From the NCBI RefSeq assembly GCF_963855985.1, contig NC_087100.1, positions 2,825,001-2,889,000 of the forward strand: a stretch of 64,000 nt of DNA, given 5' to 3'. Below are positions 25,001 through 33,900 of this stretch, piece after piece. The position numbers and the translations under genes are program-made. The DNA comes from Ostrinia nubilalis (lineage: Eukaryota > Arthropoda > Insecta > Lepidoptera > Crambidae). The notes beneath the pieces are model-generated. The model worked only from the letters and a program-made list of their open reading frames with translations. It was not told where the DNA came from and searched no databases. The number at the start of each line of letters is the position of its first letter. Within the stretch, counting starts at the first letter, position 1.

Positions 25001-25589
25001 CATGTTCTAGTATTGATTTTAGATTTACTTAATTTCGCATTCTTGAATAACTATTACATTTTTGTCCACATTTAAACAAAAAAAATACACATACAGATCC
25101 ATAATAGCGCCATCTAGCATCGAGTAGGAAAACTAGAGTTATCACTTTGAATAGTAGCGACATCTAGCGTTTGGTAGTGGTACTATATTTCGATTCAACA
25201 GCTGAAAAGCATCGAATAATGCTTTATTATGTCAACAGATGGCGTAACTACTTTTGTTTTTCTCGCAGGTTCCACCGATTTATGAATTGAACACAACAAA
25301 CTTGTCCCAGTGGGATACAGAAGTTAGATATAAAGCTATACAGATAATTCAGAGCTACATTAACGATTCACCATGCAATTATGAACCACTAAAATCAGAA
25401 ATAAATGAAGAAAAAAAGAAAATTGATGGCAATTCACGCAACTATTGCTCGGTCTGCGAGAGAATAATTTTGGGAGATAAAACTTATGAAATACATTTGC
25501 AATCATACAGGCACATGAAAGTATTGAAAAAGAAGAGAAGATTAGAACAAGCAAATCAAACATTTGTTGAGAAAATGTCTAATACCTAA
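15899..25589 (+). CDS. TRIT1: tRNA dimethylallyltransferase, C-terminal part (three exons)
   Basis: This gene transfers an isopentenyl group to A37 of tRNAs reading UNN codons; animal TRIT1 acts in cytosol and mitochondria. Visible exons are 15899-16014, 24259-24469 and 25269-25589, together 648 nt, or 215 residues plus stop. The first gives the conserved HDERLNARVDAMLQEGLIQE stretch of the MiaA/TRIT1 family. The second gives the GVFQTLGFKEF block and the basic RRYARRQNKM block. The last carries a zinc finger, Cys-x2-Cys-x12-His-x5-His, as in eukaryotic TRIT1. All junctions keep frame (phase 0 in, 2, 0). The ATP-binding P-loop and the first half of the family's roughly 460 residues are missing; those exons were not found to the left. 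The gene converges on TFB1M. Confidence 0.93.
17282..17723 (+). repeat. tRNA-derived SINE body interrupted by a hAT-type element
   Basis: It runs from CCCGTTTGGTTTGGTTGGTG, broken at 17319, resuming at CTTGTTCTAACTCCACCTGG and continuing through CCTTCGGCCTGATCATCAC to the 3' end. The tRNA-like head is missing. Confidence 0.75.
17320..17485. mobile_element. Non-autonomous hAT-type element, 166 bp, inside a SINE
   Basis: It begins CAGTCCTGGATCTGTC and ends GTAAATCCGCCACTG, and is flanked by the 8-bp duplication GCTTGTTC at 17312-17319 and 17486-17493. Removing it restores the SINE sequence. It contains repeated GGCCTAGGGGCGGCAG. Confidence 0.88.
18243..18335. promoter_or_regulatory. CpG-rich patch with YY1-like motif
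   Basis: AAGATGGCGGC (18243-18253) matches the YY1 core. It is followed by about 80 bp rich in CG dinucleotides within AT-rich intron DNA. A cryptic promoter or enhancer is possible; no transcript is evident. Confidence 0.25.
19124..20676. mobile_element. 1.55-kb inverted-terminal element with nested MITE
   Basis: The ends GTACTATCGGGGACTC (19124-19139) and GAGTCCCCGATAGTAC (20661-20676) are perfect complements, including a possible GTAC or TA target duplication. No transposase frame lies inside. A MITE of the GGCTGAGTTGCACC family is nested at 19362-19478. Confidence 0.65.
19362..19478. repeat. MITE of the GGCTGAGTTGCACC family, copy C
   Basis: The ends are GGCTGAGTTGCACCACCTAA and GATGGTGCAACTCAGC, and TTTA lies on both sides. 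This is the best-preserved copy in the window. Confidence 0.85.
21023..21275. repeat. Foldback debris
   Basis: GACGAAAGTTGTTCAT (21023-21038) pairs with ATGAACAACTTTCGTC (21066-21081). CGAATCGTTTGCGTA near 21083 pairs with TACGCAAACGATTCG near 21260. It is probably a broken inverted-repeat element. Confidence 0.55.
22396..22835. repeat. Lepidopteran interspersed repeat with CAGA microsatellite
   Basis: It starts near GGCCGCCCGCGACTTCGTAC, contains two related blocks (each with TTTTTCATACAAA and CCCGTTCCCGTGGGAAT) and ends in a CAGACAGA-rich run (22745-22783). The class is uncertain. Confidence 0.55.
23276..23734. repeat. 459-bp palindrome with 192-bp arms
   Basis: The arms at 23276-23467 and 23543-23734 are complementary with one mismatch (GACGTC versus GACGTT near the inner end), around a 75-bp loop. 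Each arm has about five copies of a roughly 16-bp unit near ATATCGAACGATCAAA. The ends are GGGGTTACCTACGCC and its complement. AATAGA lies on both sides (23269-23274 and 23735-23740), a likely target duplication offset by one base on the left. The matching open frames on both strands are a by-product of the palindrome. Confidence 0.93.
24259..24469 (+). CDS. TRIT1: TRIT1 penultimate exon
   Basis: The acceptor is ttttccag and the first base completes the codon split by the upstream intron (AG+C, Ser). It encodes PPDYTKGVFQTLGFKEFHNY and then a helical acidic stretch and a basic patch (GTRRYARRQNKMVRGRF). The patch matches the tRNA-contacting C-terminal region of this family. The donor GAG|gtgagg is in phase 0. 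Confidence 0.92.
24470..25268 (+). other. Last TRIT1 intron
   Basis: This is an AT-rich 799-bp intron. Its last 170 bp hold three occurrences of a motif close to AGCGCCATCTAG (25105-25117, 25154-25168, and inverted near 25237-25246), which recurs in lepidopteran noncoding DNA. Nothing else was recognised. Confidence 0.6.
25269..25589 (+). CDS. TRIT1: TRIT1 last exon with C2H2 zinc finger
   Basis: The acceptor is ctcgcag and the frame is phase 0. It encodes 106 residues beginning VPPIYELNTTNLSQWDTEV. The finger is NYCSVCERIILGDKTYEIHL, followed by a second histidine five residues after the first. A lysine/arginine-rich tail follows (KVLKKKRRLEQ). The stop TAA is at 25587-25589. Confidence 0.93.
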   Translation, partial: VPPIYELNTTNLSQWDTEVRYKAIQIIQSYINDSPCNYEPLKSEINEEKKKIDGNSRNYCSVCERIILGDKTYEIHLQSYRHMKVLKKKRRLEQANQTFVEKMSNT

Positions 25590-25607
25590 ATTGCTGTAAA
25601 TTATAAT

Positions 25608-25653
25608 AATAAAATTGTTGTTGTTAGACTATCAGACAGTTCATCTGAATAAA
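25608..25653 (+). terminator. TRIT1 polyadenylation signals
   Basis: AATAAA occurs at 25608-25613 and again at 25648-25653, 19 and 59 bases after the TRIT1 stop. The second lies only 51 bp from the opposing TFB1M stop codon. Confidence 0.6.
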
Positions 25654-25678
25654 AGAGTGTTTTAAACTAAACAATTAA

Positions 25679-25684
25679 TTTATT
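25679..25684 (-). terminator. TFB1M polyadenylation signal
   Basis: On the minus strand AATAAA lies 19 bases beyond the TFB1M stop (25704-25706). The TRIT1 and TFB1M 3' UTRs probably overlap or abut within about 100 bp. Confidence 0.55.
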
Positions 25685-25703
25685 TAACATATCCTCTACA
25701 AAA

Positions 25704-26762
25704 TTATTTACATTCTAAAATCTTGTCAGTTAATTCCTCTTCCATTGCCTCCTGTTGCACTATTTCCTTATTTTTGTTTTTAGGTGCTCGGTAATCATAG
25801 CTTTCTAATTCAGGATGTTTTTTAATAATTTCATTGTAGGCCTCACAAAGCCTACCAAATTCCATGTTAGCAATTTGATAAGGCCTTGTAACAGGATCAA
25901 TGTCAGCCATTTGGTACATTTTCAAAGCCATTTCTTCACGCACTTCCTCCGGAAACAAGGTCTGGGCTCCTCTAATTGAATATTTTCTCCTCATTGAGAA
26001 TATTTGACGCACCACTTTCTCTACCATCTTGAAAGGCAACTTTATCAACGGTTGCTTGAGAGGGGTAAGAGTCACTACACCCACATCAACATCTGGTTTT
26101 GGTAGAAATGCTGAACCATTTATGTCAAATTTGTAGTTTACATTACACCAGGTCTGGCACATAACTGACAAACGACATCTTTGGCTATCTAAAATGCGTG
26201 CAGCCATTCTCTGGGCAACCTCCTTTTGGAAGGTCAAAGTCATCCTAGCACGGCCAAAAGCCCAAGGTCCTTCTTGTTTGGAAATCATTTCTAGCCAACG
26301 AATGATTAGTATTGTTGACACACTAAAAGGCAGGTTACCAATAAGGTTTATAGGTGGTGGGGGATCCAACCAATCTGTCTTCACATCTGCAGGCAAAAAA
26401 CTAGCTATATCTGTTTTCAAGATGTCACCATTGATGATATCCACATCCACCTTGTCTCTGCATGCGTCTGCTAGGAGTTCTAGTGATGGCGTAAATCGAC
26501 GATCCTTTTCAATGAGAATTACTTTGCGCGGAGCCTGCTGTATTATGGATCTTGTTATACCTCCGGGGCCTGGTCCAACTTCACACACTACATGGTTCTC
26601 TATATTTCCAGCGGCGCGCACTATTTTATCGATCAACCGGGGCTCCAACAGAAAGTTTTGAGACAGTTCCTTGAGTGCGCGCAACTTATACAACCTGATG
26701 ACATCTTTGATACTCGGAAGAGGAGGCAATCTAATCTGCGCAGCTTTCCTTACCGCAGCCAT
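25704..26762 (-). CDS. TFB1M: Mitochondrial dimethyladenosine transferase 1
   Basis: The enzyme uses S-adenosylmethionine to dimethylate two adjacent adenines in the 3' hairpin of the mitochondrial small-subunit rRNA, needed for mitoribosome assembly. The 352-residue frame is uninterrupted and of normal family length. Visible KsgA/Dim1 motifs: LSQNFL (33-38), SAM-binding EVGPGPGGIT (61-70), acidic LIEKD (83-87), GDIL (112-115), catalytic NLPF (143-146), and PKPDVDVGVV (221-230). The basic, proline-rich N terminus could be a mitochondrial targeting segment. Its start ATG shares its A with the last base of the COA3 stop codon (TAATG), so it probably depends on the COA3 transcript and reinitiation. 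It has no intron, unlike the other genes here. Confidence 0.96.
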   Translation of the reverse strand: MAAVRKAAQIRLPPLPSIKDVIRLYKLRALKELSQNFLLEPRLIDKIVRAAGNIENHVVCEVGPGPGGITRSIIQQAPRKVILIEKDRRFTPSLELLADACRDKVDVDIINGDILKTDIASFLPADVKTDWLDPPPPINLIGNLPFSVSTILIIRWLEMISKQEGPWAFGRARMTLTFQKEVAQRMAARILDSQRCRLSVMCQTWCNVNYKFDINGSAFLPKPDVDVGVVTLTPLKQPLIKLPFKMVEKVVRQIFSMRRKYSIRGAQTLFPEEVREEMALKMYQMADIDPVTRPYQIANMEFGRLCEAYNEIIKKHPELESYDYRAPKNKNKEIVQQEAMEEELTDKILECK

Positions 26763-27025
26763 TACTGTTGAACCTTCGCAGGTTCGTTAAAATCGTCGAG
26801 GAATGTCTCTTGCTTCACTGCGAAGATAGAATACAGGTAAATACTGAACACTCCAGCTCCGATTGCAAAACCAGTGAACCTATTGCGTCTGTTTATTTGT
26901 TGCAACTTCGCTACGCGTTCCAGGTTTTTCTGTTCTATTAGTTTCATATAATCGAGCTCGGCTTTTTTGAGCACGGGATCTTGATTGCCTGTGCTGATTT
27001 TCGGCTTGAAACTTGAGTCTCCCAT
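26762..27025 (-). CDS. COA3: Cytochrome c oxidase assembly factor 3 (CCDC56)
   Basis: This small inner-membrane protein stabilises newly made COX1 during cytochrome c oxidase assembly. The 87-residue frame has the family layout: a charged N-terminal helix with coiled-coil character (about 19-47), NRRNRFTGF, one transmembrane segment (about 50-70, GFAIGAGVFSIYLYSIF) and a short acidic tail after KQETFLDDF. The start context is gtaATGG. It is the upstream cistron of TFB1M; the stop TAA overlaps the TFB1M start by one base. In Drosophila the orthologue was first described as an upstream frame in the mtTFB1 transcript, so the pairing is ancient in insects. Confidence 0.93.
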   Translation of the reverse strand: MGDSSFKPKISTGNQDPVLKKAELDYMKLIEQKNLERVAKLQQINRRNRFTGFAIGAGVFSIYLYSIFAVKQETFLDDFNEPAKVQQ

Positions 27026-27893
27026 TACGATTTTAACAATAGAGACTGGATAACCTCAAAACTTGTGAATGAACTGACAAATGTCAAACGCAAAATGAAT
27101 GAATGATCAAGAGCCAGAGACAACCAAAGATGAACGAATGAAACTACAGTGTACGATGACATAGCATTTAACCCATTTCCGTCCCATTCTAATAAATATT
27201 TTTTCTTTTATTTTTCATTAAATTTTATTAAATTAATGTAAAAAATATTGAATAACTGTCATCGAATAAATTGTTTTCTCATAATGCTAAGAGAATGGAA
27301 AATGTGGTGTACAGTGGTGTTTCAAAACCATTTCACTTTACTGGTCACACCAGTCTCTACGAAATGTTTTGATACTTGAAAAATCATTAATAAAAATTTA
27401 TAAAAAAATATGTACCGCCTCTTCTGGCATAAAATAAAAGCAATCACGCTACTTAATTTACGAACACTATTAAATTATGTTTAGCCTTTATGAAGGAGAA
27501 ATGAAACCAATTTAAAATATTCATCAAAAGTTAAACCACAAAAGAGTTGATAGTACTGCATCTCAATAAAATACATAATGACGAAATAGATTAAAGTAAA
27601 CTGAACAAAGTATTTTGTAATTTTAACAACCAGCTGTCATAACCAAATGAAAACACAACAAAAACAGCTGTTCATGACGTTTGCCCGTCGATCAACAAAC
27701 AAAGAGCAGTGCGCGCATCGTTCTCTTTCTAAACAAGTCCTCCCGCTTTCGCACATTTATTTGCATCGGAGTCCGAGTGGCGTCGTCGCGTCAAAATCGT
27801 CAAACCCCGTTTCGCGTCGTAGGCGTTCGCTAGTGCGTGCACTGTGCGGTGCGTCCACCGCTTGTTGTGAACTTTGTTATTTGTGTTGTAAAA
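27026..27893. promoter_or_regulatory. Divergent COA3 / F-box gene promoter region
   Basis: This 868-bp interval separates the COA3 start (minus strand) from the F-box gene start (plus strand). The left part is AT-rich. From about 27650 it becomes GC- and CpG-rich and is probably the 5' UTR/core promoter of the F-box gene. No TATA box or splice site can be assigned with confidence; the bidirectional promoter role is inferred from gene orientation. Confidence 0.5.
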
Positions 27894-27994
27894 ATGCCAT
27901 TTATCTCAAAGGACTGGCGATCCCCAGGCGAAGAGTGGGTGAAAACTCAGGAGGGCTGGGAAAAAAAGAAGGTGTTAGAGTGCACCGCACAGAG
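27894..27994 (+). CDS. FBXO32: F-box gene coding exon 1
   Basis: It encodes MPFISKDWRSPGEEWVKTQE and GWEKKKVLECTAQ, the signature N terminus of FBXO25/FBXO32. The start context is aaaATGCC. The donor AG|gtgagc leaves phase 2. A longer frame in another phase covers the same DNA but has no family match. Confidence 0.93.
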
Positions 27995-30900
27995 GTGAGC
28001 AGCAATGAGCGTGTTGCAAAACAAACTGTTTCTTTGTTCACATTTGGTTCAACGCAACCAAATAGCTCATTAGCGTTTAATAACTAACCAATGCAACGTT
28101 TTAGATTCACGCTTCCCTGTAACAGTTTGTGATTGTTGTAAAAGCTTGGTTTTGTATTTTGTATTGCAGATATCCCGCAATAACTAACTATAATAACACA
28201 GACGATAATCAGCAAAAGTCTTGGTGAGTTGTACAATCTGTATTCTGTTTTTATTTGATTGTGTTTGTTTTCTGGGGATCAGCTGTTTCTGTTGTGGACG
28301 CGGATATTGATTTTGTTGCGCGCGTGTGAGTGAGTCCTTCGCCTCATTTTGAGACTTCTATGTTTCTAGTTAGATTGTAGATCTACAGCTGTTGTACCAG
28401 CTTGGATCAAGATTGTGTAGTTACATATTTAATTTGTATTCCACTTATCCCTGCCATAATATAAAATTTTAAAAAGTACCTACCTACCCAATAACTTAAC
28501 CCTTTTGCTACCTAACGTCTCGTTTATGAATTAAAATTGGAATCTAATTAGAAGGGACCTGCCACTTATTTTACCTATTTAAGATGTGCATTTTCTTCTG
28601 GCTGATATGCTGATGTTTAATTTATACATACCTAAATAGACATTATAAAATGTGTTTAAAAAAAGTAGGTACCTACCCAATAACTTATCCCTTTGCTACC
28701 TTACGTCTTGTTTCGAATCTAACAGAAGAAAGTGGACATCTTAAAGTAAAATAAGTGGTAGGTCACTTATTTTACTTAAAGATGTCCACCAGGGTGTGGA
28801 AACTTCCATACAACGGTCATCGAAGTGAAACTTGCTTCCAAACAGCGACATCGGTGAATAAATTCAAATACTTTTTAACTACCCTAAAACGCTCTAGATG
28901 TCGCTGCTCCTGTATCCTTCATATTTTCATTTTTTTTCTTAATTAAAATATATTTGAGAATATTGTTAATTACAATGTGAAAACTTTTTTTAAATGAAAT
29001 TAATTTGTTTTAATTTAAAACTGAACATTGACATTTTTGTTATAATTTACATAATAGAGTAGTAGAAATTACTATTTAACATATGGCAACTTTGTTTTTC
29101 CTCCAAAATGGCCGGTGTTGTTTTTGTTATGTTAAATGCATTCTTGTTTTCTTAGCCATCATTTAAGTTTTCTGTGGCCCTATTAAAGTATTGAAGAGTC
29201 GTCGATTCAAATTCAAGTTCATTCCTTCGTACCTGCTGCTGTTCTGGTTCATCGGAGTTTTGTTCGTTCCTTCGTGAATCGCGAAGAAACTTTCTGTTAT
29301 GTTCACAAGTGATCTGAGTTTTCTCAATGTGCAAATGCTTTTTAGTGTTGTTGAAAACTTTGCGAAAAGACGCTTTTGGTGTATAATATTATGTGTGTTC
29401 ATAAATAAAGTAAAATTATTAAATTCAAAAGTTTTTGTTTACTTATTTGCATTTCCATGTGCAATGTAGAATTTTTCCAAATCCATTGTTTTGAAAATAA
29501 TACAATACGTACACCATAAAGATAAATATTTTCAAAATAATGGATTTGAAAAAATTCTACATTGTACATCATAAAAACAATAATTCTTTGAAGGTTAAGA
29601 GGGCCTATGTGTGCGTGAACTGTGTGTATGTGTGCGTGGACTTTATGTATGTATGTGTGCGTGTACTATGTATGTATGTGAGCGTTACGTACGTAGGTTA
29701 AGTACAGGGAATTTAACACCAGGCTGTCAATTAGTAGGCTCAAAAATTTGACAGAGAGGGTTCTCTATTTCCTATATTACTTTTCTCTATGATGTCCACG
29801 TTCTTCTGGTTGAACTAAGCGCATTTTATTTTAACGAAAAAATAGCATTAGACCAATGATATTTAACCATTTCACTGCCAATTTGTAATTTAGTCGTTTT
29901 AGCAGGAGCTATGCCAAATGCTACGAACTTTAGCGGAAGTTATAAAATGACAAAGTAAGCTTGCTGTAAAAAGTATTTTACATTGGTGCTTCAACTTCAT
30001 GCATATTAATGCCACCGATTATTTTTTCAGTAAGGTCAAAGGGTATATTCTTTAACGGTTTGTCTGACCTTTGATCTCTATATTTTGAGCTGTTTGCAAT
30101 ACCTATTCGCAAACGAGACCAAGCCACAAACAAGCGTTGTCCTTTCGCCCTCTGACTAAAATATTCCTAAAATATCTTAAAGGATGGTTTCGTTCGCGAC
30201 TAATACGACATTATGGATTATTATAACCAACATTTTCTGAGGACTATTTTTAATAAATCAATTTTGTTAAAAGCATGCCTCAGAATTTCACCACCACATC
30301 TCAATAATGCCTCTGTTTTTAACCCTACGAATTAATAAAGCAGTTACTGATCTAAGTAATTACTAGGTATTTCGTTTATTTGAAGATACAACTGCTGCAA
30401 CAAGAATGCCAGTAAGCACTGAAGGTCACCCGACTATAGAAGTTCATTCCGATGAAAGTTCCATGGCCTCCGCTTGAATAGCCTTTGTATTCGTGCACTG
30501 ATATCTGGCTGGTAACTTTTTTATTCAGCTCGTATTTTACACCTACCTAGTTGCGCCGATTAAATAAAGCCGATCTTCATTTAAGTTTACTGCTGTTGTT
30601 ACACTTAATAAAATAACTAAACTTCTCAGCTGTATACTTTTGAAAGTGATCCATCTGGCAAAATATAGGGGAGAGGGGGGCAGCTTTGAACAATTTTCAT
30701 ACTTTATTAAATATCTTCTAAATTTGACTGGTTTCATTAATTTTTTCTTCCTAGATAGAGGTCATGGTTATCACACAACAAAATAATGATGTTCTTCTTA
30801 ATTATTCATGAACGCTCATTAAGATATTTAGATTTTTGCACAGACCTGTAAATGTTCAAAACTGCCCCGTAGTCGGGGCAGCCTTGAACACGCCTGGGGC

Positions 30901-33900
30901 AGTTTTGAATTAGTATTTTTTTCAATGAAATAAAACTAAATATTTATAAATGTGTATTTTTTAAATAATTAATAAACAAAATTGTAAATGATCAGTGTCA
31001 TTTGGGATCAATTTAACATGTTTATTTTATTTTAAATCACTTTGTACAAAGTAACACAAAACTTAGGGATATTATTTAAAAAAAAGTAAATATAAGATAT
31101 ATCAATTAACTAAATACTAATAAACTTTCTTTTTAATGACACATCAAAGACAAAACTTCATAATTTAAAAAATATCAATCAACTACTAAAACTAGCTTTT
31201 GCCCGGACTTCACCCAGCTTGAAATTTTATCTGTCACAGTAAAGCAATCTGCTTATTTTTGATGTAAGAACCTTCTACGAAGTATTGGAAAACTTAAAGT
31301 TTCATAATGCCACTTAAAAAAGAAAATTAATAAAGTTCAAAGGTGCCCCAACCATTTCGTTCAAAGCTGCCCCATGGGTATATTTCCAGAAAAAAACATA
31401 AATTTAATAACGAAACATACTTTTATGTTGCAATTTCTTATCAAATCTTCATTGAAACTATTTAAACTTCCATATAATAAACAAACCACTCACTATTTTA
31501 TAAAACTACGTCCACAAAAACCTTAGAACCAAAATAAAAAAGTGCGAAACTGGCAGTCAAAAACAAAAAATCACTTTTACCGGTTAACCTACAGTTAAAT
31601 ATTAAAAATGAGATGTGACAGCTATGCGCATCAGTGCTGGCAATATAAATTATGATTTATACCATTGTAGCCTAAACCAGTGATTTTTAAATTCATTTGT
31701 TCTAAGCTGCCCCTGTCCAAAGCTGCCCCCCTCTCCTAATATTAAAAAAAATATTATAATGCTTTTATTAACACCTAAACAAATAAATAACGTTGTTATT
31801 ACACGTGTATTGAGACACAAACGCCTTGGAAGATCCTATTATTGAATAATAAATTTTAATGGTCGAGAATCGTTGGTGCATATTCTTGCCAAGATCGAAA
31901 ATATTGCCAACTAGGTATTCAAACTTTACCAGAAGTCTAAAACTGACTGTAAACATCAAAACTATGAATCAAAGCACCTAAAGCATCTGCGAAAACCGAA
32001 CTGCGAATGATAAAAGCAATTACAAAATTCTAATATCTTCACCTTTACACTGATGAAGACCGGTGATAAGCAAGTTTCGTAAACTGAACTAAAATGGACT
32101 GTAAAGGGACTGTAGTATATGGAGTAGATTAATCATACATACAACTGAATCTATCGACAAAATATTCTCTAGCACGATATTGGCAAAACTGCAGCCCGGT
32201 CTACAGCAAATAGAAATTTGTTTTCCCAAAAACTAGGTCAGGCTGAAACGTGGTCTTAGCCAGGTCAAATCACTCATCTGTACGAGTATTTCCTAGATTC
32301 TTCAAAGAACACTAATTTATTGCAGAGGATACTTTAAGCCACCTAGTGACCTATAAAATGTTACACTGTTATGTAAGTAGTTTTCTGAAACTTTGTTGGC
32401 TTCGCTTTTCTTACTGTATTTTATTACATAGAGGAGTTGGAAAGATAACAATATTTTCCCATTTTGGTAAAGGATTGATTTGTTAACTCTACCCTTTATG
32501 TACGGAAAATCTTCCGAAGATACTGTAATGGTTTATAATATTGAAAAGCACTTGTTGTAAAAGGGAGTTAACTGTTTCGTCAACTTAATTATTGACTAAC
32601 AATAACTGATTGTTCATATCAAAGCAACCAAAAATCTAACTGAACAGTGAAAACTAATGAGTCAGTATTCTTAGAACCATTTTTACTAGTAACAAACCCA
32701 GCTCTCAATACCCAAACTCAATACTGAGGATTTTCTTTCTACGGATCTCTAAACATTCAAAAGCCAATCTGACTCAAGATCCGTTGAAACACGTCGCTAC
32801 AGGAAAAAGGATACGGCTATTTTTATATCTCCTGTAATACTCAGCAGCTTTGGTTATTTTTATAATCCTCTTGTCGACTTTAATATTTTTAATTAGTGCT
32901 TCCGTGTGATGTGTATGTTCAAAACAATCTTAAAGTGCAGCTAAAAAATGATTGCTTGGAATCATGGTTGTTGGTTGGAATCATCTGAAGCAATATCATT
33001 TTCGCCAATGTTTTATTTTTTATCATGATTCTTTTGCTTTTCCGAATGCCTAAATTGTTCATCAGGTTTTGTCATTTGTAAAGAAGCTTCCCTAGCTTTG
33101 TCTTCGTATTTGCCATAATTCCATTAAAAGTGGCTTTAACTGGCTTTCTTTCTTTAATTCAAATAAGTGCTGTCGATATGCTTTCCTCATTTCTTCAGCG
33201 ATTTGTTCAACTCCATTAACATATTGGGCTACATTCTGTTAAACGGTTTGCTAGAAAGTGATAATGCTTCTCTATGTCATTGGGACTATTATGTGCACAC
33301 TTAAAACTCAAATTATGTCATTATGCTGCTACTTTGAGATATTATCCTGGATTTGTTGCAGCACTCTGATGCAATCCAGTTTTATTTCGCATTAGCAATT
33401 AGCATTGTCAATGCAATGGCAGGCAATGTCCAAGTCCTAAAATGGTAAATCAAGTAGTTCTCCGGATAGATTGCTCCAAGTCCTTACAAGTTTACAACCC
33501 AACAAAACAATTAAAAATCATTATTCAAATAAAATTATGTAAAAATTTAACACAAAGGCTTTCTAACAATGATATTAAAGAACTATAGATATGTTACGTT
33601 CATAGAAATTACGATTTTAATCCGTGCCGAGCTATTCCAAATTGCACACATTGACAAATGTAACTGATAAGTGAAACAAAAGATACGAAATAGCACGCAA
33701 ATGAAAGAGATAGCTATAGTTTTAACGATTCTGCACTAACTAATCTATGTCCGCAGCGCACGCATCCTTATCGCTCTAACGTCAAAACAAGATCGCTTTC
33801 TCTTTCTTAACTTGAACATGGCGCATGGCGTCTTGATTGTTTGCATAAATAATTGAAAATATAAATACTAAATAATTTTGCATAATCACATGTGGTAAGA

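Noticed and set aside
26194..26661. A 155-codon plus-strand frame.
   Set aside because: Antisense of the TFB1M coding sequence.
27647..28087. A 146-codon frame over the F-box gene start.
   Set aside because: Wrong phase; covers the 5' UTR, exon 1 and intron 1 of the F-box gene.
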